A stretch of DNA of 64,000 nt from Thioclava indica (GCF_000714545.1 NZ_AUNB01000018.1:211333-275332), one strand, 5' to 3'. Positions 24,774 to 34,367 are shown, counted from the stretch's first letter. The notes: generated by a model from the sequence alone, not told the origin. Translations and numbers: made by a program.

Positions 24774-26351
24774 CTAGTCGGGAACGTAGGCGCGCATCTG
24801 GGGCAGGCTGCGCGCGATGAACTTCACCAAGCGCGCATCGGCCACCGAGATATCCTCATTCGCGCCAATCGGCGTGACATAGCGGATCAACGCGCCATCG
24901 GTGCGCCCGCGCGTGACGCCATCGACAATCACCGACAGCTTGGCGCGCCAGTCATTGATCATCGCCACGCCGCGCTCGTCAAACCAATAGTAAACCAACT
25001 GACGGTTCAGCCCCTTGGTGATCACCGCGCGGTTGACCTCGAACGGCGCGCGTCCCGGCAGCGTCAGGGTGTGGGGGGCAAAATCGCTGACCTCCCAGCC
25101 GCCCACGGGTAGACAGACCTCGGGGGAATGGATGCCCGCGCCGCCGGTCTGATCGCCATACCACGCCACGAACAGATTGACCGCCGCGCTGCGATCGGGG
25201 CTGGCGTAGATGGCGTTCAGATAATCACTCGCGCCCAGCACTTTCACGGTTTCGGGTTCCAGCGCGCGTGTCTCGCCGCGCCAGCCGTCAATGGTGCGCG
25301 GGAAGGTGGCAAAATCGCTGCGCTGGGGCGTGATTGCCTCGGGGCGGGGCAGGGCGATAAGGGCGGTGGTTGCCAATGCGGCCAACCCCAGTGCCACCAT
25401 CAACGCGCGAGAGGGGGCGATATTGGCAAGCCTGCGCATTTCCGGCGCAAAGCGGCGATAATCCAGATCGAGCGCCTCTGACAGCGGGCGCGGATGGGGC
25501 GTCAGGCGTTGCAAGCCAACCGCTGTCAGGCTGAGGATCGCAATCGCTGCGCCGAAAATCACCCAGCCCTCAAAGACGTGCAAAAACCCTTCGGCCTGCC
25601 CGATCCCGTAGCTGTTGACCAAAATTGCCACAACGCCGATGCGCAAGCTGTTGAGCGCAATGGTCAGCGGTGCCGCCATCAGGAACAACACCGCCTTATG
25701 CCAGAACGGGCCGCGATAGAGGATGCCGAACAGGTAGGAAAAACTGAGGATCGGGAACAGGTAGCGCAGCCCCGAACAGGCCTCGGCGACTTGCAGCTTG
25801 TAGACGCCCAGATCAATCACATTGCCCGACAGAAACACCGGAATGTCAAACGCGCGCACCAACATCACGCCCAGCTGCGACGAGATCAGTTGCAGCACAA
25901 TTGTCAGCTTCCAATAGAGGATCTGGGGCAGGGGCAGCATGAAAATCAGATGCAAGACGGGCTTCCAATGGCGGCGCCCCGCCTGCCAGCCCATGACCAA
26001 CAGCACGACGCCCATCAGCCAGCCAATCAGCGCGTAGGTGACGATATCGGGGATCTGCGCAAGGGTGCCAAACGTCGCCACGCCAAGCGCAGCCATGATC
26101 GCGACAATGCCTTGCCAGCGGCTTTGATGCGCCAACGCAGGCGGGGCATGACGCAGCTCGCGCGCAAAAAGATAAAGCGAAATCAGCGGGATCAGCGGGC
26201 CGTGGCTGTATTCCGGCGTGGACCAGGCCGCGCCCAGACTGTGCAGGCCCAGCGTAAAAAACGGAGCGCAGGCCAAAGCGAGAGCGGCCGCCCCAAGGGC
26301 GCCCCACGGCAGGCTGCGCGCGGCGCGCAGATTGGTGCTGGCAATGCTCAT
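24774..26351 (-). CDS. xrtD: exosortase fused to EpsI domain (XrtD type)
   Basis: 525 aa from the ATG at 26351 (a longer in-frame start at 26441 adds a non-conserved stretch). Exosortases cleave and anchor PEP-CTERM-like proteins during export. The N-terminal half has about eight membrane segments and the catalytic triad: C192 in VAEACSGLRYLFP, R237 in NSLRIG and H258 in FLHVFEGW. The C-terminal part, from about residue 345, is an EpsI domain with GIHSPEVCLPVGGW, associated with polysaccharide production. The fusion and the probable family host point to XrtD, the VPLPA-CTERM type; no substrate with that tail is encoded in this window. Confidence 0.88.
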   Translation of the reverse strand: MSIASTNLRAARSLPWGALGAAALALACAPFFTLGLHSLGAAWSTPEYSHGPLIPLISLYLFARELRHAPPALAHQSRWQGIVAIMAALGVATFGTLAQIPDIVTYALIGWLMGVVLLVMGWQAGRRHWKPVLHLIFMLPLPQILYWKLTIVLQLISSQLGVMLVRAFDIPVFLSGNVIDLGVYKLQVAEACSGLRYLFPILSFSYLFGILYRGPFWHKAVLFLMAAPLTIALNSLRIGVVAILVNSYGIGQAEGFLHVFEGWVIFGAAIAILSLTAVGLQRLTPHPRPLSEALDLDYRRFAPEMRRLANIAPSRALMVALGLAALATTALIALPRPEAITPQRSDFATFPRTIDGWRGETRALEPETVKVLGASDYLNAIYASPDRSAAVNLFVAWYGDQTGGAGIHSPEVCLPVGGWEVSDFAPHTLTLPGRAPFEVNRAVITKGLNRQLVYYWFDERGVAMINDWRAKLSVIVDGVTRGRTDGALIRYVTPIGANEDISVADARLVKFIARSLPQMRAYVPD

Positions 26352-26468
26352 GTCTGCTCTCGTTGGCGAGGCGTCTGATGCGCCCCTTTCGCCAAAGCTT
26401 ACGGTGCAAATAGGCCCCGCCAAAGGCAAAACCGTGATCAAGCTGTGCGAAATGCAAGGGTCTGTGTC

Positions 26469-28925
26469 TTAATTCCCGCTTTTTGCACCCGCTTGCAGCG
26501 CCTTTAGCTTGGCGGGCGCATCTTTCATCTGCGCAGGCAAGTTAGCCCCGGCCAGATCCAGCGCTTTTTGCATCTGCTCGGCGGCCTTGGCATCCTGGCC
26601 ATTGGCCGCCAGCACCATCGCATAATGATACTGCGCCAGCGCACTCTCGGGCAGACCAGCAGCGGCGGCGGCCAGCAACGGCTCGGCCTGCGCGAAGTTG
26701 CCAAGGCGGTATTCGGCCCAGCCATAGGTGTCTTTGAACGCAGGCTCGGGGCTTTCACGAAAACGCTGCGCGATGCGGGCGGCGCGGGTAAGACTGGGCT
26801 TGTCGTCGCGATGCTGGCTCAGCAGGCTGGCAAGGTTGTTGGCCAGCACCGCATTGTCGGAACTGCGCTGATAAAGCGCGTCATAGGTGGCGATTGCGGC
26901 CTCATACTGGCCCGCTTTTTGCTGTGAGCGAGCGCGATAGAGCAACAACAGCGGATCGGGCGAGGCGCCTTGCGCGGCCAGCGTCGTGTCGATGATCTGT
27001 GCGGCATCCCCGTCGCGCCCGGCGGCAGCCAGCAAGCGATACAACTGGCGCGCGGGCTGGCTGTCGGCGGGGCGTTCAGACAGCAGTGCACGCAAGCCCG
27101 CCTCGGCCGCTTTGCCCTGACCTGTCAGCGCGTCAAGATTGGCGCTGAGCAGGCGCAAGCCGCGATCGTCGGGGTTGGCGGCAAGCTGATCGGCCAAGTA
27201 GCTATGGGCGGCATCGGCGCGCCCGGCGGCAAGCTGGGCCTGAATTACGGCGGCAATCGCGCCGTTGTTGCTGGTGCTGTCGGCCAGCGATTTCAGCGTA
27301 TCAATCGCCGCATCGCTTTGCCCGCGCCCCAGCAAAATCGCCGCGCGGATGGATTGCGCCAGCGCCGCACCCTCGGGACGTTTGAGCGCATCAAGATGCT
27401 CGGCGATGCGCTGAGCCTGCGCCCAATCAGTCTGGCTAAGCGCCAGATCGGCTTGGCGATGCAGCAGGCCCGGATCATCGGGATTGCGCTGGATCGCCTC
27501 GGATAGCAGAGCGGCTGCGGCGGTGATGCGTTTCTGATCAAGCAGAAAATCGGTGTAGTTGCGCGCCTCGGTGGCGCCGTGATCGGTGGCCTCATAGGCT
27601 TGCGCCAGACGTGCGCCCGCCAGATCGGGCGCGCCCTCGCGCAAGTTCGCCTGCGCCATCAGTGTCAGGGTCGGGGCGTTTTGCGGGGCCTGTTGCAGCG
27701 CGCGACGCAGCGCGACCAGCGCGTCTTCGGGATTGTCATCCTCAATCAGCCACTGCGCGCGCAGCCGCAGCGCCGCCACCAGATCGGGCGCGGCTTTGAG
27801 CGCTGCATCAAGTTCCGCCTGCGCTGCCTCGCGCTGTCCGGCACGGTCCAGCATCTGCGCATAGCTCACACGCAGCCGGTCGGTTTGCTCGCCCTCGGGC
27901 GCGTCCTGCAACAGGGTTTTCATCCGCGCGAGGGCTGAGTCCTGTCGCCCTGCGGTGAAATCGAGATCGGCCCGCATCGCGCCAAACAGCCGCGCATTGG
28001 GCGTGCCTTTGGATTGGGCGATCAGGCTGTCGAGTTCCTTCGCCGCCGCATCAACCCCCCGGCTTTGCGCCAGAAACTGCACAAGCTGCACATAGCCTTC
28101 GGTTTCCGAGGCCGGATCGCCCGCCAGTTTGCGCAGGAAATCGGCCGCGCCATCGGGATTATCGCGCAGCACATACCACGCAATCAGCGCGGTGCGGGTC
28201 TTGGGATCATCGGGAAACAGCTTTTGCATCTGCTTGAGCTGCGGGCCGATCTGATCATTGCGCTTGAGCTTTGCCAGCAGTTCCAGCCGCATCACTTGCA
28301 AGCGGTATTGTGCAGGTTTTTGCGCCAGCGCCGAGTCAACCGCCGCAAGCGTGCCTGCCTGATCGCCTTGCGCATTCAGCGTGTCGATCAGCACATGCCA
28401 CGCGGTCGCAACATCGGGGGCGCGTTGGGCCAGCGCGCGCGCCTGCGTCGCTATGCCAGCATAGGCCGAGGTCTCATTGCGCGCCATCGCCGCGCGCAGT
28501 TGCAGCGCCAGCCCCACCGCCAGCGCACCCGGATCATCGGGGGCCAGATCAAGCGTGGCGTTCATCTGGCGGCGCGCCTCGTCAGGGTTGCCCGAGCGCA
28601 GCGATAGCTCGGCCAGAACACGATGCGCGTCGGCCAGATCGGGATATTGCTCGGCGAGACGCAGATATTGCCCATAGGCTTCTTGCACGCGACCGCTTGC
28701 CAATAGCAAATCGCCATATTCGCGCCGCGCCGCCTGATGCGAATTGTCGTATTCAAAGACGTTGCGCAGCTCGATCATGGCGCGGGGGATGTCGCCTTTT
28801 GCAACAAGTGCCATCGCGGAGTCGTAATAGTCGTCCGCTTTTTCCTGTTTGCTTTTGCAGCCCGCCAACGCGAGTGCCGCGCATAGCAAAATCAAGGCGG
28901 GTTTTGCCCCGTTCTGTCGCACCAT
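26469..28925 (-). CDS. prsT: PEP-CTERM/exosortase-system TPR lipoprotein PrsT
   Basis: 818 aa. Signal peptide with lipobox ALAGC (Cys at 23), then about twenty tetratricopeptide repeats to the C-terminus, for example DIPRAMIELRNVFEYDNSHQ. PrsT proteins accompany EpsH/exosortase loci and probably act as outer-membrane-attached scaffolds for polysaccharide assembly or export. It lies upstream of xrtD on the same strand and is divergent from the ATPase-Wzz-kinase operon. Confidence 0.88.
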   Translation of the reverse strand: MVRQNGAKPALILLCAALALAGCKSKQEKADDYYDSAMALVAKGDIPRAMIELRNVFEYDNSHQAARREYGDLLLASGRVQEAYGQYLRLAEQYPDLADAHRVLAELSLRSGNPDEARRQMNATLDLAPDDPGALAVGLALQLRAAMARNETSAYAGIATQARALAQRAPDVATAWHVLIDTLNAQGDQAGTLAAVDSALAQKPAQYRLQVMRLELLAKLKRNDQIGPQLKQMQKLFPDDPKTRTALIAWYVLRDNPDGAADFLRKLAGDPASETEGYVQLVQFLAQSRGVDAAAKELDSLIAQSKGTPNARLFGAMRADLDFTAGRQDSALARMKTLLQDAPEGEQTDRLRVSYAQMLDRAGQREAAQAELDAALKAAPDLVAALRLRAQWLIEDDNPEDALVALRRALQQAPQNAPTLTLMAQANLREGAPDLAGARLAQAYEATDHGATEARNYTDFLLDQKRITAAAALLSEAIQRNPDDPGLLHRQADLALSQTDWAQAQRIAEHLDALKRPEGAALAQSIRAAILLGRGQSDAAIDTLKSLADSTSNNGAIAAVIQAQLAAGRADAAHSYLADQLAANPDDRGLRLLSANLDALTGQGKAAEAGLRALLSERPADSQPARQLYRLLAAAGRDGDAAQIIDTTLAAQGASPDPLLLLYRARSQQKAGQYEAAIATYDALYQRSSDNAVLANNLASLLSQHRDDKPSLTRAARIAQRFRESPEPAFKDTYGWAEYRLGNFAQAEPLLAAAAAGLPESALAQYHYAMVLAANGQDAKAAEQMQKALDLAGANLPAQMKDAPAKLKALQAGAKSGN

Positions 28926-29177
28926 CTGCCCTTGCCCCGATCATTGTTTCTGCGCTCTGAGTGGCGCTTTGCGACAGATTAGCCACAAATGCGTAATCAA
29001 TAAAGACTTTCTCGCGGCGCAGTGCTGTCAGCTTCGCGTTCAAACGCCCCTTTGGAACAAAAACTGCGACCAATGCGCCGCAAATCGCACGCCTCACGCA
29101 GGGATTTGTTGCGAATTGCACAGATTTACGTTTCATTGAACGCGAACGAAAACGAGGCCAAAGGCCCGGATACAGGC

Positions 29178-30092
29178 ATGGATGAGATTTACACCGATTT
29201 CTTCGGGCTGAAGGAGCGTCCCTTTTCGCTGCTGCCAGATCCCGAGTTCCTCTACTGGTCGCCCGAGCATAAGCACGCGGCGACGATGCTCGAATACGGG
29301 CTGTTTTCGCGCGCGCCGATCACGCTGATCACGGGCGAAGTGGGGGCGGGCAAGACCACCTTGCTGCGCCATCTGATGGCGACGATCACCGAGAACGTCA
29401 CGATTGCGCTGGTGTCCAATGCGCGTGGCTCTCGTGAGGATCTGATCCGCTGGATCATGCTGGCCTTGGGCGAGCGGGTCGCTGCGGGCGAAGATTACGT
29501 GCTGATCTATGACCGTTTTCAGCAATTCCTGATCTCGGAATACGCGGCAGGCCGCCGCGTGGTGGTGGTGATCGACGAGGCGCAAAACCTTGATGCGGGG
29601 GTTTTGGAAGAGCTGCGCATGATCACCAATATCAACGCCGATAAGGACGAGCTGGTGCAGTTGATTTTGATGGGCCAGCCCGAGTTGCGCGATCTGATCG
29701 CGCAGCCGCAGTTGCGCCAGTTTGCGCAGCGCGTCGGGGCGGGGTTCCATCTGGGACCGATCGGGGCCGATTGCGCCCAACCTTATGTCACGCATCGCCT
29801 TGAGGTGGCCGGGGCCAAGCACGCGATTTTCACCCCCGAGGCCGCGCAAAAGGTGCATGCCTATACCGGGGGCATCCCGCGGCTGATGAACCAGCTTTGC
29901 GATCTGGGGATGGTCTATGCCTATTCGGCGCGCTCCGATCAGGTCACGGGCGAGATCATCGACAAGGTGATTGAGGATAACGTCTTTTATCTGCCCGTCG
30001 AGGTACAGGGCAAACCCCGCGTTGTCGCGCCTGCCAGCGGGTTTCGCTCGGGGCGCGCTGCTGCTGCTGCGGCTGTGCAAGGGGGCGCGTGA
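29178..30092 (+). CDS. ExeA-like AAA ATPase of exosortase/EPS loci
   Basis: 304 aa from ATG 29178, the start that matches the family beginning MDEIYTDFFGLKERPFSL; a longer in-frame start at 29022 is not supported. P-loop ATPase of the ExeA/GspA type: Walker A GEVGAGKTTLLR, Walker B VVVVIDEAQNLD, and arginine-finger region GIPRLMNQLCD. In EpsH/XrtA-type gene clusters this ATPase sits between the chain-length protein genes; its exact task is unknown. Overlaps the next gene by one base. Confidence 0.88.
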   Translation: MDEIYTDFFGLKERPFSLLPDPEFLYWSPEHKHAATMLEYGLFSRAPITLITGEVGAGKTTLLRHLMATITENVTIALVSNARGSREDLIRWIMLALGERVAAGEDYVLIYDRFQQFLISEYAAGRRVVVVIDEAQNLDAGVLEELRMITNINADKDELVQLILMGQPELRDLIAQPQLRQFAQRVGAGFHLGPIGADCAQPYVTHRLEVAGAKHAIFTPEAAQKVHAYTGGIPRLMNQLCDLGMVYAYSARSDQVTGEIIDKVIEDNVFYLPVEVQGKPRVVAPASGFRSGRAAAAAAVQGGA

Positions 30093-31597
30093 TGCAAAGC
30101 GCGCGGTTCTATGCCAGCCTGTTGTTGCGCCGTATTCACTGGGTCATCCTGCTCACGCTTTTGGGCACGGCGGCGGGGCTGCTGGTCGCGCGCTCGATCA
30201 CCCCGATCTATGAGGCCGACGCGCTATTGGTGGTTGAGGGCGACAGCATCCCCGACAAGCTGGCCACCAGCACGGTGCAGACCGACACCAACGCCAAGCT
30301 GCAGGTGATCCGCAAACGCGTGTTGTCGCGTGAAAGCCTGCTGGATATCGCCAAGCGGATGAACCTGTATCCCGCTCTGCGGCTAGACTCTGGCGCGCGC
30401 GATGCGGATGGCGTGTTTGCGGCAATGTCCAATTCGATCAAGATCGAGATCACCGGCGAGACCAATAACCGCCGCGTCCCCGAGCAGGCTACCTTTTTGA
30501 CGGTTTCTTACGTGGCGGGCCGGCCCGCGCAGGCGGCGCAAGTTGCCAACGAGTTGGTGACGCGTATCCTGAAGGAAGACAGCGACATACGCACCAAATC
30601 GGCGCGCGACACGCTGGATTTCTTTACGCGCGAGGCAGATCGTCTTTCGGGGGAATTGTCGAAATCTTCTGCCGCAATCTTGAAGTTCAAGCAAGAAAAC
30701 GGCGCGGCTTTGCCCGAGCGGCTGAATATCCTGCGCGATCAGGCCACCGAATTGCAAAGCGCACAAGGTAAACTTGCAGCGCAAAAAGCCGTGCTTGAGG
30801 ATCAGTATGACAAGCTGGTGCGGCGTCATGAACTCTCGGGCGATAAGGTGGATCTGGATGCGATCTACCCGCCCCAATTGCGTGAGATGGCGCAGTTAAG
30901 CGCGCAGCAATCGGCCTTGCAGGCAGTCTTGCGCGAAGACGACCCGAAACTGGCGGCGCTGGGCGCGCAAATCGCCAGCCTGCGCGCCAAAGGCCTGCCC
31001 GCAATGCCCCAAGGTGATGCGTTTGATGAACGCTTGCGCCAGTTGGAAGACGAAATATTTGCCGCCGATGCGCAGGTGCAGGCCAATCGCGCAAGCTATG
31101 ACCGCGTGCAGACCGATATCGCGCGCGTGCCGGCCAATGCGGCGACCCTTGATGCGCTGCAACTCGATCATGCCAATCTGCGCGATCAATATGACAAAGC
31201 GATCAGCGCGCGGGCGATGGCCACGACGGGCGACACGATTGAATCGCTATCCAAGGGCGAGCGGCTGACGGTGATTGACCAGGCGGTCGCGCCAAACTCT
31301 CCGATCAAGCCCAATCGCAAGACGATTGCGTTGGCGGGTTTTGGTGGGGGCTTGATGGTGGGGCTGTTGCTGGTTGCGGCATTGGCGCTGCTCAGCCCCG
31401 GTATTCGTCGCCCCGAAGATCTGACGACAAAGCTGGGGATCACCGCCTTTGCCACGCTGCCCTATGTCAGCACGGCGGCGGATCACGCGCAAACGCGGCG
31501 GCGTTTGGTGATCTCGTCGGGGGCGGTTGCGGTGGCGCTGATCGCGGTGGTGGTGCTGGTGGGTGTGCTCTACAAGCCGCTCGATCTGGTGTTTTGA
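30092..31597 (+). CDS. Wzz/GumC-type polysaccharide chain-length determinant
   Basis: 501-aa inner-membrane co-polymerase. Transmembrane helices near residues 12-32 and about 410-430, plus an extra hydrophobic segment at the end (about 470-495); the periplasmic domain between them contains long coiled-coil stretches (TLDFFTREADRLSGELSK onward). The Pro-rich motif before the second helix reads APNSPIKPNRK. The start overlaps the preceding stop (TGATG). The last helix without a kinase domain shows it is the split type, paired with the separate kinase that follows. Confidence 0.9.
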   Translation: MQSARFYASLLLRRIHWVILLTLLGTAAGLLVARSITPIYEADALLVVEGDSIPDKLATSTVQTDTNAKLQVIRKRVLSRESLLDIAKRMNLYPALRLDSGARDADGVFAAMSNSIKIEITGETNNRRVPEQATFLTVSYVAGRPAQAAQVANELVTRILKEDSDIRTKSARDTLDFFTREADRLSGELSKSSAAILKFKQENGAALPERLNILRDQATELQSAQGKLAAQKAVLEDQYDKLVRRHELSGDKVDLDAIYPPQLREMAQLSAQQSALQAVLREDDPKLAALGAQIASLRAKGLPAMPQGDAFDERLRQLEDEIFAADAQVQANRASYDRVQTDIARVPANAATLDALQLDHANLRDQYDKAISARAMATTGDTIESLSKGERLTVIDQAVAPNSPIKPNRKTIALAGFGGGLMVGLLLVAALALLSPGIRRPEDLTTKLGITAFATLPYVSTAADHAQTRRRLVISSGAVAVALIAVVVLVGVLYKPLDLVF

Positions 31598-31614
31598 GAC
31601 AGGAGGGCTGAGCC

Positions 31615-32460
31615 ATGGTTGAACGTCTGCGCGATGCGATCGCCCAAGCCCGCGCGAGCCGCGAGAACCGCGCGCTTGACGATGTGCGCCCGCGCGCGGG
31701 AGATCGCGCCACGATGACCTTGCGCCCCGGTATCGCGGGGGCGGCGTGGCAGGCGCTGGACCCGTGGTCGCCCGCGCCGCGTCTGTTGGAGGCCGCGCGT
31801 GTCGTCACGACCGAACCGCGCGCCGAGGCGGCCCCGTTCGATCTGATGCGCACCAAGATTTTGCAGCAGATGCGCGCCAAGGGCTGGAAACGGCTTGCGA
31901 TCACCTCGCCCACGGCAGGGTGCGGAAAATCGACGATTGCGCTTAATCTGGCGTTCTCGCTGGCGCGTCAGGACGAGCTGTTCAGCATGCTGATCGAGGC
32001 TGATCTGCGCCGCCCCTCGCTGGCGCGGATGTTGCAGATTGAAAGCGGCGCGCAGGTGTCGCAGGTGCTGGACGGGCGCGCCGAGCTGCGCGAACACGCC
32101 TGTCGTTATGGCAGCAATCTGGCGATTGCCACCAATGCGCGCGCGGCTGAAAACCCTTCTGAGTTGATCCAGTCGCAGACCTGCGCGCAGGGGCTCGACC
32201 GGATCGAGGCGCTGTATCAGCCCGATCTGATGGTGTTTGACACGGCTCCTGTGCTGGTCAGCGATGATACGCTGGCGCTGGCGGCGCATGTGGATTGCGT
32301 GCTCATCATTGCGGCCACCGAAGAGACGACGATCAAAGAGATCGACATTTGCGAACGCGAGCTGGCCGAGCGCACCAATGTGATGGGCGTTGTGGTCAAC
32401 AAATTCCGCTACTCGGGGCCGGAATATGGCTATGGCTACGGGGCCGAGGTCAGCCAGTAA
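31615..32460 (+). CDS. BY-kinase (CpsD/ExoP-type tyrosine autokinase)
   Basis: 281-aa cytoplasmic P-loop kinase that partners the membrane protein upstream to control polysaccharide length. Walker A SPTAGCGKSTIALN, Walker A' LIEADLRRPSL, Walker B LMVFDTAPVL. The C-terminal tail is Tyr-rich (KFRYSGPEYGYGYGAEVSQ, four Tyr), the expected autophosphorylation cluster. SD AGGAGGG lies just before the ATG. The N-terminal 70 residues are a variable linker. Confidence 0.9.
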   Translation: MVERLRDAIAQARASRENRALDDVRPRAGDRATMTLRPGIAGAAWQALDPWSPAPRLLEAARVVTTEPRAEAAPFDLMRTKILQQMRAKGWKRLAITSPTAGCGKSTIALNLAFSLARQDELFSMLIEADLRRPSLARMLQIESGAQVSQVLDGRAELREHACRYGSNLAIATNARAAENPSELIQSQTCAQGLDRIEALYQPDLMVFDTAPVLVSDDTLALAAHVDCVLIIAATEETTIKEIDICERELAERTNVMGVVVNKFRYSGPEYGYGYGAEVSQ

Positions 32461-32473
32461 GATTGGCTGGACC

Positions 32474-32905
32474 TTAGCCGTCCGCGCCGCAACGCTGCGC
32501 TTGGTTCAAAAATCCCATTTCTGTCAGGGCTTTGGACATATCTTCAGCGGTATAAGGTTTGCGCAGCATCGCCCCGCGGGGGAAATCGGCAATCGCGCCC
32601 TCGACCTCATCATAGCCAGTGGAATAGAGGATCGGAACTTGCAGCCTGGCCAGCGCCAGCGCCGCATCCAACGATGTCTCACCGCCCAAATTGACATCCA
32701 ACAGCGCCAGCGTGGGCACAAGACCGCCCTCAATCAGGCTTAACGCCTCGCGCAATGTGCCGCAGGTCTGCACCTGAGACACACCCAGCTCATCGAGCAT
32801 CGCCGCAGTGTCATAGGCCACGATCAACGCATCTTCCAGCACCAGTGCAGTGCCATCCAGACGTAGCGCAGCCTCGTGAATTTTATCGGGTTTGCAGTCG
32901 ATCAT
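32474..32905 (-). CDS. single-domain response regulator
   Basis: 143 aa, nearly only a CheY-like receiver domain: ALVLEDALIVAYDTAAMLDEL (acidic pocket, here ED), phospho-Asp in LALLDVNLGG, Thr/Ser in LYSTGYDE, Lys in LRKPY. The start at 32905 is set by GGAGG five bases upstream; longer in-frame starts lack this. No output domain, so it acts through protein contacts, perhaps in a phosphorelay. Convergent with the BY-kinase (13 bases apart). No kinase nearby. Confidence 0.85.
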   Translation of the reverse strand: MIDCKPDKIHEAALRLDGTALVLEDALIVAYDTAAMLDELGVSQVQTCGTLREALSLIEGGLVPTLALLDVNLGGETSLDAALALARLQVPILYSTGYDEVEGAIADFPRGAMLRKPYTAEDMSKALTEMGFLNQAQRCGADG

Positions 32906-33257
32906 GTCAGCCTCCACACCGGGCGAATGGCCCTGCTGTCGGCTGACCGGAGGAACCCTGCCCCCCGGCATATGAATACATCATAGTACTTCCCCAAGCA
33001 GCAGAGCGCGCCCATGATGAGCACCGCTTTGGCGAGAATGGCCGTGTTCGCGCTTCATGTCGTTAAACTATGACATAGCGCGGCGCGAAATACGATTATC
33101 TGGCGCGGGCGGCGCGATTTGCGCGCCTTTCCGCCGAACGCGCCGATCTGCCGCCGGTTTCTTGCGCAAAACTTTAGGAAAACGCGCCGCCAGAGCGGGG
33201 ACGGGAACCGTTATTAACGATGTGGCGTTTAGCTTTTGACATAGGAAAGGACGAAAC
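32906..33257. other. intergenic region between receiver gene and Crp/Fnr gene
   Basis: 352 bases, divergent promoters. A hairpin GGCGCG-ATTTG-CGCGCC sits at 33111-33127. I see no tRNA, no small gene with an SD, and no clear FNR or CRP palindrome. Confidence 0.4.
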
Positions 33258-33986
33258 ATGACCAAGAATTGTGAAATTTGTCCGTTCTCGAATAACCCCG
33301 CATTTGTGGCGCCAAGCAAGCAGGAGTGCGAGACCGTCAATCTGCATCGCATCGGCGAGATGCAGGTTGAGGCGGGGTGCGAAATTCTTGCAGAGGGCAG
33401 CGATCCGCGTCGCTTCTTTACCCTGCTTGAAGGTCAGGCGATGCGCTATCACACGTTGGAAGATGGCCGCCGTCAGGTGCTCAATTTCCTGTTTCCGGGC
33501 GATTTGATCGGGCTGGAGCCGATCATGCTGGGTGAGACGAGCCACGCGGTAGAGGCGCTTAGCCCGGTTTCGCTATGCGTGTTTGATCGCACGCAGATCT
33601 GGCAGATGTTTGCCAAAATGCCCGAGCGCGCCTTTATGCTGACATGGCAGGTCGCGCGCGAAGAGCATTTTCTGGGGCAGGCGCTGATCTCGGTCGGGCA
33701 GCGCTCGGCGCGGGAATCCTTGGCTTGGGCGTTCGTGTCGCTTTGGGATCGCGGTCAGCAATCGGGCATGGTCGAGGATGGCAAGATGCCGTTCCCGGTG
33801 CGCCAACAGGATCTGGCAGATGCGCTGGGGCTGTCGCTGGTGCATACGAACAAAACGCTGTCGCGGCTGCGCAGCGAAGACTTGGTCGTTTGGCGCGATG
33901 GGGTGTTGCAACTGCCCGATCGCGACGCTTTGGCGCGTGTGGGGCTAGTGGATTCCACGGTTATCAAAAAGCGCTTCTACCTGTGA
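33258..33986 (+). CDS. Crp/Fnr-family regulator with N-terminal Cys pair
   Basis: 242 aa. Cyclic-nucleotide-binding-fold effector domain at about 28-125, dimer helix, then a winged helix-turn-helix (FPVRQQDLADALGLSLVHTN) at about 172-210. Cys residues at 5, 8, 24, 41 and 107; C5-x2-C8 and C107 fall where FNR keeps C20-x2-C23 and C122, but the third N-terminal FNR Cys (C29) is not matched. So an Fe-S or redox-sensing role is possible, not shown. SD AAAGGAC. It is the last gene before the cyoABCD operon, 381 bases upstream, and may regulate it. Confidence 0.88.
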   Translation: MTKNCEICPFSNNPAFVAPSKQECETVNLHRIGEMQVEAGCEILAEGSDPRRFFTLLEGQAMRYHTLEDGRRQVLNFLFPGDLIGLEPIMLGETSHAVEALSPVSLCVFDRTQIWQMFAKMPERAFMLTWQVAREEHFLGQALISVGQRSARESLAWAFVSLWDRGQQSGMVEDGKMPFPVRQQDLADALGLSLVHTNKTLSRLRSEDLVVWRDGVLQLPDRDALARVGLVDSTVIKKRFYL

Positions 33987-34367
33987 TCGCAACAGCACGA
34001 CTCAGCGCACCGCGCTGAGGGTCGGGGCAGGGCGCGCCCCGCCCCACGCCCCCATTTCAAACCCTGAAATGTTCACGCGATGATCACGGCGCGATCACAT
34101 CACAGAGAGATCACGCCGCGCGGCCTGTATTCGGGCCCAAAATTACAACCCTCGCACCCTGAATTTATTGAGTAAAAATAAGGTGTCGCAGGCGTGAGTT
34201 GTAAATTGTTTAATAAATCCAATTGGTTCCTCTTGGGGGGTGCGACATTTTGTCAAGTTGGATTGATCTGCGACATCCTGCCCTAGGTGACAAATCAGCG
34301 CGCATCAGAGGCCGGATTCCGGCGTGTCTCAAGCGCGAAAGAATAGGGAATAGAAAGGTATTCCAGG
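33987..34367 (+). promoter_or_regulatory. control region between Crp/Fnr gene and cyoA
   Basis: 381 bases without a gene. The hairpin CTCAGCGC/GCGCTGAG (34001-34019) right after the regulator stop may end its transcript. Three GATCAC copies stand at 34082, 34093 and 34109. The following part (34140-34240) is AT-rich, with ATTTATT (34163) and AATAAAT (34212), and is the likeliest place of the cyo promoter. No clean TTGAT-N4-ATCAA FNR box was found. Confidence 0.45.
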
